Of a stretch of DNA of 58,943 bases, positions 37,270-45,222 are shown in pieces (position 1 is the first letter of the stretch; the number at the start of each line of letters is the position of its first letter). The position numbers and the translations under genes were made by a program. The notes under the pieces were generated by a model. That model was not told the DNA's origin, did not search any database, and saw nothing but the letters and a program-made list of their open reading frames with translations. The stretch comes from Syntrophorhabdus sp. PtaB.Bin047. Its GTDB lineage: Bacteria; Desulfobacterota; Syntrophorhabdia; Syntrophorhabdales; Syntrophorhabdaceae. The DNA lies in NCBI GenBank assembly GCA_002067235.1, contig MVQP01000008.1, positions 1-58,943 on the forward strand, given 5' to 3'.

Positions 37270-38548
37270 CGGAAAGGAAACCGAACCGGCCTCACGGGTA
37301 GCCTCCTTCTCCCGATCCCTCGCGTCGGTGCGCCTCGGCATCGTGGTGCTGGGGCTCATCGCGGCGACATCCATCGTGGGAAGCGTCATCAAGCAGGGGG
37401 GAACGGAGGAGGAGTACCTCTCCCTCTACAGCGAGAAGGCATACCATTTCGTCAAGCTCTTCGGGCTTGACGACACCTATCATTCGCCGTGGTTCTACTT
37501 CCTCCTGGCCCTTTTCGCCCTTAACCTTATCGCGTGCACCGTGAGGCGAATACGGGGCCTCGGGGGGAAAGGGGCAAAGGCCGCGCCGGACGTGAAGGCC
37601 CTCGTGGCCGCGGGCTCCGGCTTCACCACCACGAGGACCCCCGGCGAGGTCTCCCGCCGCCTTGCCGCCTCGTCGTACAGGAAGAAACAGCTGTCGGAGA
37701 CAACGGCGCTCTACGAGAAGGGGTCTTTTTCGCGATACGGGGTGGTTGTCATCCACGCAAGCGTCCTTGTCGTGCTTCTCGGGGGACTCATCGGGCTCGC
37801 TGCCGGCGACAGGGGCTTCATTGCGCTGCGCGTTGGCGAAACAGCTGAGGCCGCCGTCTCGCGGGCGCGGGCGCGGGCACCCGTACCGCTCGGTTTCACC
37901 GTGAGGTGCAAGGATTTCAACGTCACCTTCTACCCCGGGGGGCAGCCGAAAGAGTACGCAAGCGACATCGAGATCCTCGACGGCACGGGCAAGGTCGTAA
38001 AGGCGGGCAGGATAAAGGTCAACGAACCCCTGTCCTACAATGGGGTCAGGCTGTACCAGTCGAGCTACGGGACATCGAACAGCTACACCTTCCGCGTTGA
38101 CGGAAAGGAGGTCGTCCTTGCCGAACAGGAGGTCGTAAAGGCGGGCAGGACCCCTTTCATGGTAGTACGGTACGCCCCCCAGGTCCATGATTTCGGCCCC
38201 GGGGTGATGGTGGCCTACATGGACGGAGAAGAGCCGAAGACGCTCTGGTTCCTGAAGGATGTCGAAAGGATGCGGACGCGCGTGATCGGGGGTTCGCGCA
38301 TCTCTCTCGAGGGGATAGCCGGTGGATACTACACGGGTCTCGAGATGTCCCGCGACCCCGGCGTGCCCGTGGTCCTCGCCGGGTTCGGCCTCATGCTCGC
38401 CGGGCTCTACATAAACTTCTTCACCTTTCACCGGAGGATATACGTCATGAGCGATGACGCCGGCGGGATACACGTGGCAGGCATGGCCTCGAGGAACAGG
38501 GAGGGGTTTCTGGAAGAGATGGACAGGCTCTCAAAGGACCTCGCATGA
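37247..38548 (+). CDS. resB: Cytochrome c biogenesis protein ResB/Ccs1
   Basis: 433 residues. Membrane segments near residues 28-48 and 80-100, a further one near 165-185, a large periplasmic domain (about 200-375) with the LSYNGVRLYQSSYG signature, and a C-terminal membrane segment near 382-400. With CcsA it forms the System II heme export and ligation complex. The start overlaps the cytochrome gene; no alternative ATG is nearby. Its stop overlaps the ccsA start. Confidence 0.93.
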   Translation: MTATRSSSGKETEPASRVASFSRSLASVRLGIVVLGLIAATSIVGSVIKQGGTEEEYLSLYSEKAYHFVKLFGLDDTYHSPWFYFLLALFALNLIACTVRRIRGLGGKGAKAAPDVKALVAAGSGFTTTRTPGEVSRRLAASSYRKKQLSETTALYEKGSFSRYGVVVIHASVLVVLLGGLIGLAAGDRGFIALRVGETAEAAVSRARARAPVPLGFTVRCKDFNVTFYPGGQPKEYASDIEILDGTGKVVKAGRIKVNEPLSYNGVRLYQSSYGTSNSYTFRVDGKEVVLAEQEVVKAGRTPFMVVRYAPQVHDFGPGVMVAYMDGEEPKTLWFLKDVERMRTRVIGGSRISLEGIAGGYYTGLEMSRDPGVPVVLAGFGLMLAGLYINFFTFHRRIYVMSDDAGGIHVAGMASRNREGFLEEMDRLSKDLA

Positions 38549-39357
38549 TAACGCATGACACGATCCTGGGGATATCGACGATCCTGTACCTCGCCCTCTT
38601 CTTCCTGTACATCGTATATTTTGCCGCGAGAAGGAAAGGGATCCTCAGGACCGCCTGGTATTGTCTCCTCGTGACCTTCGCCCTTCAGACAGCGGGCATC
38701 GGTCTGCGCTGGGTGGAGTCTTACCGGTTGGGCATGGGACACGCGCCCCTCTCGAACTATTACGAGTCCCTGATATTCTTCTCCTGGGCCATAAGCCTCA
38801 TCATGATCGTCATGAGGAAGAGACTGTACCCGGTGATAACCTTCACCGGCGCCGCCGCGTCACTCGCTCTCATGGCCTATGCCTCCCTTTCACCCGGCGT
38901 GGAACGGGGGATCCAGCCGCTGATCCCGGCCCTGCAAAGCAACTGGTTGCACGTCCACGTCATCACGTGTTTCCTGGCTTATTCTGCGTTCCTGGTGTCT
39001 TTCGCGTGCGGAGGGCTCTACTTTTTTGAGTCCCGCGGGATCGTGCCGCCGGGCCAGACCCTGGAAGACATCAATTACAGGAGCATTATTATTGGCTTTT
39101 CCATGCTTACATCTGGTATACTAACGGGAGCCGTGTGGGCCCACTACGCGTGGGGGTCATACTGGAGCTGGGATCCGAAGGAAACGTGGTCGCTCATAAC
39201 CTGGATCGTTTACGCCCTGATCCTTCACCTGCGCTTCACGGGGGGCTTGAGAGGGAGGAGGACGGCGCTCCTGTCGATCATCGGCTTTGCGAGCGTTGTG
39301 ATGACCTATTTCGGGGTCAACTTTTTCCTCGCGGGATTGCATAGTTACGCGACATGA
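38545..39357 (+). CDS. ccsA: Cytochrome c biogenesis protein CcsA/ResC
   Basis: 270 residues, multi-spanning. The tryptophan-rich heme-handling motif is in WGSYWSWDPKETWSLITW, with conserved histidines in NWLHVHVITCFLAYS and near the C-terminus (AGLHSYAT). It passes heme out of the cytoplasm for attachment to CxxCH sites such as those in the tetraheme cytochrome upstream. It overlaps purQ by four bases. Confidence 0.94.
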   Translation: MITHDTILGISTILYLALFFLYIVYFAARRKGILRTAWYCLLVTFALQTAGIGLRWVESYRLGMGHAPLSNYYESLIFFSWAISLIMIVMRKRLYPVITFTGAAASLALMAYASLSPGVERGIQPLIPALQSNWLHVHVITCFLAYSAFLVSFACGGLYFFESRGIVPPGQTLEDINYRSIIIGFSMLTSGILTGAVWAHYAWGSYWSWDPKETWSLITWIVYALILHLRFTGGLRGRRTALLSIIGFASVVMTYFGVNFFLAGLHSYAT

Positions 39358-40172
39358 CAAGAAAGAGACCAAAGAGCCTTGTCGTCTTCGGCAACGGCAT
39401 CAACTGTGAAAACGAGACGGCCCACGCGAACCGACTGGCGGGTTTTGAGCCGGAGCTCGTCCACATCGACGAGTTTGTTGAGCGCCCGGGGCTGATCCAC
39501 GGGTACAGCTTCATCAATTTTCCCGGGGGGTTTCTCGACGGGGACGACCTTGGCTCGGCCAAGGCGCAGGCCGTGAAGTGGAAATACCAGAAAATGGCGG
39601 ACACGGGCAGGCGCTTCCTTGACGAACTGATGAAATTCGTTGAAGATGGAAAGGTTATCATGGGGATCTGCAACGGTTTCCAGCTTCTCGTCAAAACGGG
39701 CCTGCTGCCGGCGCTGGGTAAAACCTATGGAAGGCAGTCGGCGACGCTGACGGCCAACGACCTGGGGCGGTTCGAGGACCGCTGGGTCCATCTGAAGGCA
39801 AATAGATTTTCTCATTGCATATTTACGAGCGATATGGATAAAATCTATCTCCCTGTGCGACATGGTGAAGGCAAGTGCATCGTCGATTCGACGGGGAGCC
39901 TGTCCGCCATGAAAAAGGGGGGCAATATCGTCCTGCAATATGCCGACGCCGCGGGTGAGGTGTCGATGAGCTATCCCGACAACCCCAACGGTTCGATGGA
40001 GGCCATCGCTGCCATCTGCGACGATACGGGAAGGGTCTTCGGGCTTATGCCGCACCCTGAGGCCTTTGTGCATCGCACGCAGCACCCCCGCTGGACACGG
40101 GAAGAGGTTCCGAACGAAGGAGACGGACTTAAGATCTTCAGGAACGCCTGTAAATATATTTCAGAAAGCTGA
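39354..40172 (+). CDS. purQ: Phosphoribosylformylglycinamidine synthase glutaminase subunit
   Basis: 272 residues. Class I glutaminase with the nucleophile in VIMGICNGFQLLVK, the INFPGGFLDGDDLGSAKA loop, RHGEGKC and the His/Glu of MPHPEAFVHRTQHP. It supplies ammonia to PurL in purine synthesis. It is longer than the roughly 225-residue PurQ of Bacillus. It is translationally coupled to ccsA, an unusual partner for a purine gene. Confidence 0.9.
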   Translation: MTRKRPKSLVVFGNGINCENETAHANRLAGFEPELVHIDEFVERPGLIHGYSFINFPGGFLDGDDLGSAKAQAVKWKYQKMADTGRRFLDELMKFVEDGKVIMGICNGFQLLVKTGLLPALGKTYGRQSATLTANDLGRFEDRWVHLKANRFSHCIFTSDMDKIYLPVRHGEGKCIVDSTGSLSAMKKGGNIVLQYADAAGEVSMSYPDNPNGSMEAIAAICDDTGRVFGLMPHPEAFVHRTQHPRWTREEVPNEGDGLKIFRNACKYISES

Positions 40173-40189
40173 TTTAAGGAGGGTTGTCC

Positions 40190-40474
40190 ATGAACAAGAT
40201 GGATATAATCAACAAGCTCGCCGCAGATATAAACGTGAACCAGAAAATAGCGAAGATCGCCGTGGACACGATCATCGACAGCATCAAGAAAGCGATCATC
40301 AATAATGAGCGTGTGGAGATACGCGGTTTCGGCAGCTTCACCCTCAGGGAATACAAGGCTTACAGGGGCAGGAATCCCAAGAGCGGCGAGACGGTTCAGG
40401 TCGAGCCCAAGCGGCTTCCCTATTTCAAGGTCGGAAAAGAACTGAAAGAAATGGTCTGGAAGGAGGAGAACTAG
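40190..40474 (+). CDS. HU/IHF family DNA-binding protein
   Basis: About 94 residues. The family signature is IRGFGSFTLREYKAYRGRNPKSGE, cited here in part (GFGSF, RxGRNP). The tip Pro in RNP intercalates DNA. The N-terminus MNKMDIINKLAADI and the acidic/basic pattern resemble IHF-alpha/HimA more than HU, but this is not certain. AAGGAGGG precedes the ATG at 40190. Its stop overlaps the convergent HDAC-like gene, and a bidirectional terminator follows. Confidence 0.9.
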   Translation: MNKMDIINKLAADINVNQKIAKIAVDTIIDSIKKAIINNERVEIRGFGSFTLREYKAYRGRNPKSGETVQVEPKRLPYFKVGKELKEMVWKEEN

Positions 40475-41499
40475 AACTTTCCCCAAAAAGGGCCAAGGGC
40501 CCTTTTTGCATTGGCCACGACCTCCACGACCTCCCGGCAGGGTTCGCCTTTCCTCACATATTCAAAGGCAGGATCTCCCTTCATCGTTGTGATCACCCCC
40601 TTCACCGAGCGGGCGAGGCCCGCGGCGTCATACCCCCCCTCCAACGCGAAGAGCGCCATTGAGCGGCACCATTTTCGTGCGATGCCGAGGAGCATCTCCG
40701 TCATGGCCGAATACCCTCCCTCCGTGACGGACATGCCTCCCAGAGGGTCGTTGCGGTAGGTGTCGAACCCGGCCGAGACAAGGACCATATCAGGCCTGAA
40801 GAGGTCGGCGACGGGCAGGAGCACTTCCCGGAAAACGAAGAGGTAGTCGTCGTCGGTCATCCCGTAGGACAGAGGCACGTTGACGGTGTATCCCGCCCCG
40901 TCACCCCGCCCGGTTTCTTCATACCAGCCAGTACCGGGGTAGTAGGGGTACTGGTGGGTCGAGAAGTAAAGCACGGATGGGTCGGAGTAGAAACTGTGCT
41001 GTGTCCCGTTCCCGTGGTGAAGGTCGAAATCGACGATGAGGACCTTGCCCACGCCGTGCGTCGCCTGCAGGTAACGGGCCGCGATGGCTATGTTGTTGAA
41101 GATGCAGAACCCCATGGCCTGCGACCTCTCGGCGTGATGCCCGGGAGGCCTCACGAGGGCGAAGCCGGTTTGAGCAGCGCCGGAGAGGATGGAGTCGGCG
41201 AGGCTCAGGCACCCGCCCGCGGCAAGAAGAGAGGCCTCGTAGGTCCGCGGCGAGGTGGACGTATCGGGGTCGAGCCAGGCAAGGCTCCCCCGGGTCCTCG
41301 CGATGCCCTCGACATAGGAGATGTCGTGGATGAGAGCGACCTCCTCGTGGGTCGCCATCCTTGGCGTCACGTAGATGATGCCGTCCCGGTCGATGGACGG
41401 GAGCATGGAGTAGATATGCCTCAGGCGGTCCGGGTTCTCCGGGTGGTAGCCCCCGGGGTCGTGCTCGAGATAGAGAGGATCTTTGACGATGCCGACCAC
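40471..41499 (-). CDS. Histone deacetylase family protein (AcuC-like)
   Basis: 342 residues. Zinc-hydrolase motifs are VRPPGHHAERSQAMGFCIFNN, DFDLHHGNGTQH and SAGFDTYRNDPLGG, which supply the His-His dyad and Asp/His zinc ligands. The catalytic Tyr region is ALEGGYDAAGL. Bacterial members deacetylate acetylated lysines (for example acetyl-CoA synthetase) or polyamines. The gene is convergent with the HU/IHF gene, and the two stop codons overlap. Confidence 0.92.
   Translation of the reverse strand: MVGIVKDPLYLEHDPGGYHPENPDRLRHIYSMLPSIDRDGIIYVTPRMATHEEVALIHDISYVEGIARTRGSLAWLDPDTSTSPRTYEASLLAAGGCLSLADSILSGAAQTGFALVRPPGHHAERSQAMGFCIFNNIAIAARYLQATHGVGKVLIVDFDLHHGNGTQHSFYSDPSVLYFSTHQYPYYPGTGWYEETGRGDGAGYTVNVPLSYGMTDDDYLFVFREVLLPVADLFRPDMVLVSAGFDTYRNDPLGGMSVTEGGYSAMTEMLLGIARKWCRSMALFALEGGYDAAGLARSVKGVITTMKGDPAFEYVRKGEPCREVVEVVANAKRALGPFWGKF
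40485..40507. terminator. Bidirectional terminator-like hairpin between HU/IHF and HDAC genes
   Basis: AAAAAGGGCC (40485-40494) pairs with GGCCCTTTTT (40498-40507) around AAG. It lies inside the 3' end of the convergent HDAC-like gene, so it can fully serve only the plus-strand gene. Confidence 0.75.
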
Positions 41500-41582
41500 A
41501 TGCTCTCCCTGCTGGCGATCTCAAAGAAGGTTTTACTCCAGATCGCCGGGTTGGGCAAGGGGAATCGGTGTTAGCGCCTTCG

Positions 41583-41726
41583 GCGCGCAAACGGGCACAC
41601 GGGGTAAGAGAAAGAACCTTCCGGTGGCAGCGCGAGATCAGGTCCACCCTGTTCAACGTGGTGGTGAGGGCAGGAGATTTGTCGTGAAGGTTTGTCTTGC
41701 CTTTCCTCGTATGCCCGTTTGCGTGC
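41583..41726. repeat. Inverted repeat in the gap above the HDAC-like gene
   Basis: GCGCGCAAACGGGCA (41583-41597) and TGCCCGTTTGCGTGC (41712-41726) are inverted copies with one mismatch, about 115 bases apart. No gene is seen between 41500 and 41766. A GCCGGAT hairpin (41760-41777) overlaps the end of the GGDEF gene. Confidence 0.6.
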
Positions 41727-41766
41727 GGAGCGCGCAGACCCGTATGCGCGTCAACGTCGATCCGGC

Positions 41767-42702
41767 CTACGCCGGATTGACTCCCCTGCGGTCCGTGAGG
41801 TAGCAGCTTCCCCAGGATTGTTTGGCGAGCTTCTTCATTTCTGAGGCGATCTCGGTCATCTCCCCGAAGTGGGTGAAGGACCGCGTCCTGTTGGTGGCGA
41901 TGCCTATGGAAACGGCAATTATCGGGAACTTCCTCGTGTTTCCCTGGCGGTCGAGGGTCTCTATGAAGCCAGCGTCCCTGTCTTTCTTGTCATACAAGGT
42001 GGGGGTGATCCTGTCGAAGGCGTCGATGATGTCCGCCGAGGCCTCCTCGACGACGTCGACGGATGTTATGAAAACGAAATCGTCGCCGCCTATATGTCCG
42101 ACGAAGCCAGTCTGGGGCTCCTTGCTCTTGACGATGTTGAGGATGAGCCTGCCCGTTATGCGTATCACCTCATCGCCCCTCGTGAAGCCGTAGTGGTCGT
42201 TGAAGGGCTTGAAATGATCGAGGTCGGCGTAAGCCAGGGCAAAGACGTCTCCCGCCTCTATCCGCGCCTGTATCTGCCTGCTTATGGAGATGTTTCCCGG
42301 CAGCTTGGTGAGGGGGTTCACCTCCACGATGCGCTCAGAGCGCAGTATCGCCAGGGCAACGCGTGTGAGGCCCTCCTGTTCGATGTCCCCCCTTTTCAGG
42401 TAATCTTCAACGAAAAGGTTCCTCCAGACGGGAATGCTCGGGACATCGTCGATGACGACGAGAACGGGCAACTGGTAGAAGATGGGGTCGCTCTTGAGGT
42501 TGTTGATGACGTCCATAGAGTAGATGTCCTCTTCGGAGGTGTCGAGAATGATGAGGTTCGGCGGCGAATTGTAGATGTAATCGATGGCAGACTGGATGTT
42601 CCTGAAGAGGAAGACGCCGTAATCCCGGACAAGGATGCGGTCCAGTATGCCCGAGAGGACAACGTCCTGTGATATGACGACGACGGTCTTCTTCTCGTTC
42701 AT
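41767..42702 (-). CDS. GGDEF-domain protein with degenerate receiver domain
   Basis: About 311 residues. The N-terminal 120 residues resemble a response receiver (KKTVVVISQDVVLSGIL; NLIILDTSEED), but the usual acidic pair is incomplete. A GGDEF domain follows with the active-site loop GGDDF in HIGGDDFVFITS and YADLDHFKPFNDHYGF. GGDDF deviates from GGDEF/GGEEF, so diguanylate cyclase activity is uncertain. The start ATG at 42702 overlaps the HDOD gene stop by four bases. The upstream open frame to 42792 is not domain-like. Confidence 0.85.
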   Translation of the reverse strand: MNEKKTVVVISQDVVLSGILDRILVRDYGVFLFRNIQSAIDYIYNSPPNLIILDTSEEDIYSMDVINNLKSDPIFYQLPVLVVIDDVPSIPVWRNLFVEDYLKRGDIEQEGLTRVALAILRSERIVEVNPLTKLPGNISISRQIQARIEAGDVFALAYADLDHFKPFNDHYGFTRGDEVIRITGRLILNIVKSKEPQTGFVGHIGGDDFVFITSVDVVEEASADIIDAFDRITPTLYDKKDRDAGFIETLDRQGNTRKFPIIAVSIGIATNRTRSFTHFGEMTEIASEMKKLAKQSWGSCYLTDRRGVNPA

Positions 42703-43535
42703 AGGGCCAGGTCTTCCGTGATCTGCAGGGAGTCTTCGGCCTCCCCGAGTATCTCGAGGACGTCCTTCTCGGTGAGCTCGAGGAGTTCCCACGCCTCGGG
42801 CTGGACGGGCGTTATCAGGTCGTCGCCGGGAAAGCCGAACCCCCGGGCGCGCACGAGGATGTCGGCAACATGGACGATGGCTGACTCAACGGGGGTGCTC
42901 TTCGTCAGGTGGGGCTTGTGATGGTATTCGATGACGTCGATGAGCTTTGCCGGAAAGCGCCATTTCCTGGCCATCCAGCTGCCCACGCTGGCGTGCGTCG
43001 TGCTGAACCGATTTTTCTCGGCCTCGTGGATGATGATGCCGTCCTCTTTCGTCTGCGCGAGGGCCTTCTGGTATTCGTCAGGGAACTGGAGCACCAGGAA
43101 CACCTTGCCGATATCGTGAAGAAGCCCATCCACGGACACCTCATCGGGCTCCTTGTGGCCCTTGCGCACGGCTATTATGCGTGAGAACAGGGCCGTCCCG
43201 ATGGAATGCTCCCAGAGGCCGATCATTGTTTTCTGCATGAGCTCAAAGACGGAGACGCCGAGCAAAAGGCCCTTCACGACGGTGAGCCCGAGGAGTATGA
43301 CGGCCTGGTTCACAGAAGAGATCCTTCCGGGAAAACCGTACACGGGAGAGTTGACCATCCTGAGCACCTTCGTGGTGAGGGCGGGGTCGGAGGAGATGAA
43401 GTTCGAGATCTCGTTGAGAGAGACCCGCGGGTTCTCGATGAGCGCGAGAAGCCTGTTAAGGACCTTGGGGATGGTGGGGAGGGCGTTTATGTGTTCGATC
43501 TTTTCCCTGACTGTCCTGACGTCCATGCTATTCAT
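42699..43535 (-). CDS. HDOD domain protein
   Basis: About 278 residues. It starts with the HDOD core (LPTIPKVLNRLLALIENPRVS; SDPALTTKVLRMVNSPVYGF) and retains an HD-type motif in LLHDIGKVFL. HDOD proteins are signalling modules often linked to cyclic-di-GMP or stress pathways. The ATG at 43535 has GAGGG upstream and overlaps the small gene before it by eight bases; ATG 43526 is an alternative. It is flanked by a GGDEF protein and a small HD-GYP-linked-type protein, so it looks like a split sensory operon. Confidence 0.85.
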   Translation of the reverse strand: MNSMDVRTVREKIEHINALPTIPKVLNRLLALIENPRVSLNEISNFISSDPALTTKVLRMVNSPVYGFPGRISSVNQAVILLGLTVVKGLLLGVSVFELMQKTMIGLWEHSIGTALFSRIIAVRKGHKEPDEVSVDGLLHDIGKVFLVLQFPDEYQKALAQTKEDGIIIHEAEKNRFSTTHASVGSWMARKWRFPAKLIDVIEYHHKPHLTKSTPVESAIVHVADILVRARGFGFPGDDLITPVQPEAWELLELTEKDVLEILGEAEDSLQITEDLAL

Positions 43536-43824
43536 AGAGGCCCTCGATGTGCTTTTGAACCACCTTCCTGATGATGTCCATGTGGGGTTGGCCGGCGACG
43601 AGACGAAAACGCCTGTCAAGCTCCTCGACGGCCGCCTCCATCGGCACCGACGGTTTCGACAGGCCCTGCACCCACACCCCGTCCACCTCCATGTTCCTGA
43701 TCCTGTCGATGAGCTCCGGGGTGAGTTCCGTGTTCTCTCCGAGAAGTACCATGCCGCTTGTGTTTACGACGGGTTTCGCGGTCTTCATTCCGGGTTCGAG
43801 ACTGCCGGGTGCGATCTTCGGCAC
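43528..43824 (-). CDS. Small DUF3391-like protein, first gene of the HDOD/GGDEF operon
   Basis: 98 residues from the GTG start. The pattern PKIAPGSLEPGMKTAKPVVNTSG then MVLLGENTELTPELIDRIRNM is the segment that usually precedes HD-GYP or HDOD domains (the DUF3391-like strand-rich module), cited here in parts. Here it stands alone. The frame opens at 43854, but a perfect AGGAGG at 43831-43836 lies six bases above GTG 43824, so that start is preferred. I do not know its own activity; it may act with the HDOD protein it overlaps. Confidence 0.7.
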   Translation of the reverse strand: MPKIAPGSLEPGMKTAKPVVNTSGMVLLGENTELTPELIDRIRNMEVDGVWVQGLSKPSVPMEAAVEELDRRFRLVAGQPHMDIIRKVVQKHIEGLYE

Positions 43825-43830
43825 AACGAT

Positions 43831-43836
43831 CCTCCT
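43831..43836 (-). promoter_or_regulatory. Ribosome binding site that sets a GTG start
   Basis: AGGAGG on the minus strand, six bases above GTG 43824. It lies inside the longer open frame that starts at ATG 43854. Confidence 0.7.
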
Positions 43837-43890
43837 AGATGGAATATCGGCCAAAGGCCGGAAAACCTAATACCCGGGTGAAGAACCTCG

Positions 43891-45045
43891 TCAGGCCCTC
43901 ACCCCGTTTAGCCACCTTTCGAGCCTTTCGCAGCCCTCCACGAGGTTCTCGAGTCTGTCGGCGTAGGAAAAACGGACGTGGGAAGCGGCCCCGAAGCTGC
44001 CGAAATCGTACCCCGGCGTGATGGCCACCTTTGCCTCGGCAAGCGCCCTTTCCACGAAAAGCATGCTGTCCATGCCGAAGCGCTCGATGCCCGCGTAGAT
44101 GTAAAAGGCGCCGTCGGGCTTGACGGGGACGTCGAATCCAAGGCCGCGAAGCCGGGGCATGAGGAAGTCCCTCCTTTCCCTGTAAAGACCGCACATGCGC
44201 GCGAGGCCGTCGGCATCGTCAAAGGCGGCCAGCGCCGCGTACTGCGAAATCGACGGCGGCGCGATGAAAAGATTCTGCGCCAGTTTCTGGATGGGGCGGA
44301 CGAGGCCCCGGGGGACCACCATCCAGCCAAGGCGCCACCCCGTCATCGCGAAGGCCTTCGAGAAGCCGTTCACAACGATGACGTCCTCGGAGATGGCGGC
44401 GCTCGAGGAGAACGGGACATCATAGACGAGACCGGAGTATATCTCGTCAACGACAAGAACGCCCCCGCGGGAAGAGAGCCTCTTGTAAACGGCGTTCAGG
44501 GTATCTGCGCGGTAGATCGTCCCCGTCGGGTTCGAGGGGTTGGCGACGACAAGGACATCGGGTTCCGGCGAGCCGTGAAGCTGCTCGGGGAGGACCTCGT
44601 AATTGGTCTCGGCCGAAACGGGGAGGGAGCGCACGGTGCAATCCGTGAGAAGGGCGATGTTCCGATAGCAGGGATACCCGGGGTCGGCTATGGCAAGGGT
44701 CCGGCCCCGCTCGAGAAGGGCCGCGAAGAGGAGGATGAAGGCGCCCGAGGAGCCGTTGGTGATGATAACGCGCCCGGGGGCGATGTCAAGGCCGTAGCGG
44801 TCGCGGTACTGGCGGGAGATGGCCTCCCGCAGCTCCGGGATGCCGAGGCTGTGGGTGTAAAAGGTCTTGCCCTCGGCCAGTGCCTTTTCCGCCTCCTGCC
44901 TTATCGTGCCCGGAGTCTCAAAGCCCGGCTCGCCGACCTCCATGTGGATGACGCTGTGCCCGGCGGCCTCCATCAGCCGGGCCTGCTCGAGGAGCTCCAT
45001 GACATAGAAGGGGGATATCTCGCTGGCCCTTCTGGAGATGTTCAT
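43891..45045 (-). CDS. Class I/II pyridoxal-phosphate aminotransferase
   Basis: 384 residues. The PLP lysine lies in VVNGFSKAFAMTGWRLGW. Other family marks are HMEVGEPGFETP near residue 35, NPSNPTGTIY and the substrate Arg in VRFSYADRLENL. It transfers amino groups between an amino acid and a 2-oxo acid; aspartate, alanine or aromatic substrates are all possible. GAGG precedes the ATG at a slightly long spacing. It is divergent from glnA, suggesting a nitrogen-metabolism neighbourhood. Confidence 0.88.
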   Translation of the reverse strand: MNISRRASEISPFYVMELLEQARLMEAAGHSVIHMEVGEPGFETPGTIRQEAEKALAEGKTFYTHSLGIPELREAISRQYRDRYGLDIAPGRVIITNGSSGAFILLFAALLERGRTLAIADPGYPCYRNIALLTDCTVRSLPVSAETNYEVLPEQLHGSPEPDVLVVANPSNPTGTIYRADTLNAVYKRLSSRGGVLVVDEIYSGLVYDVPFSSSAAISEDVIVVNGFSKAFAMTGWRLGWMVVPRGLVRPIQKLAQNLFIAPPSISQYAALAAFDDADGLARMCGLYRERRDFLMPRLRGLGFDVPVKPDGAFYIYAGIERFGMDSMLFVERALAEAKVAITPGYDFGSFGAASHVRFSYADRLENLVEGCERLERWLNGVRA

Positions 45046-45159
45046 GGTCTGTGCCTCATTGTTCCCCCCCGGGGATATGCCGGATCGATGCTAAGGAAAT
45101 GTACCAGAAGGGAGCCGTGCCTGTCAACGGGATGCGCGCTCTGGAGCCAAGGAAAAACA

Positions 45160-45188
45160 TTGACTTTGAAGGGACATCTCTTCATAAT
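45160..45188 (+). promoter_or_regulatory. Promoter of glnA
   Basis: TTGACT (45160-45165) and CATAAT (45183-45188) are 17 bases apart. The -10 overlaps an upstream in-frame ATG at 45188, so that ATG cannot be the start on this transcript. Confidence 0.7.
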
Positions 45189-45222
45189 GGAAGAAATCGG
45201 GGAACATGACGGAGGGGGATCG

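Noticed and set aside
43978..45222. Long in-frame extension upstream of glnA giving an 855-residue fusion
   Set aside because: It lies antisense to the aminotransferase gene. A promoter and ribosome site set the glnA start at 45223.
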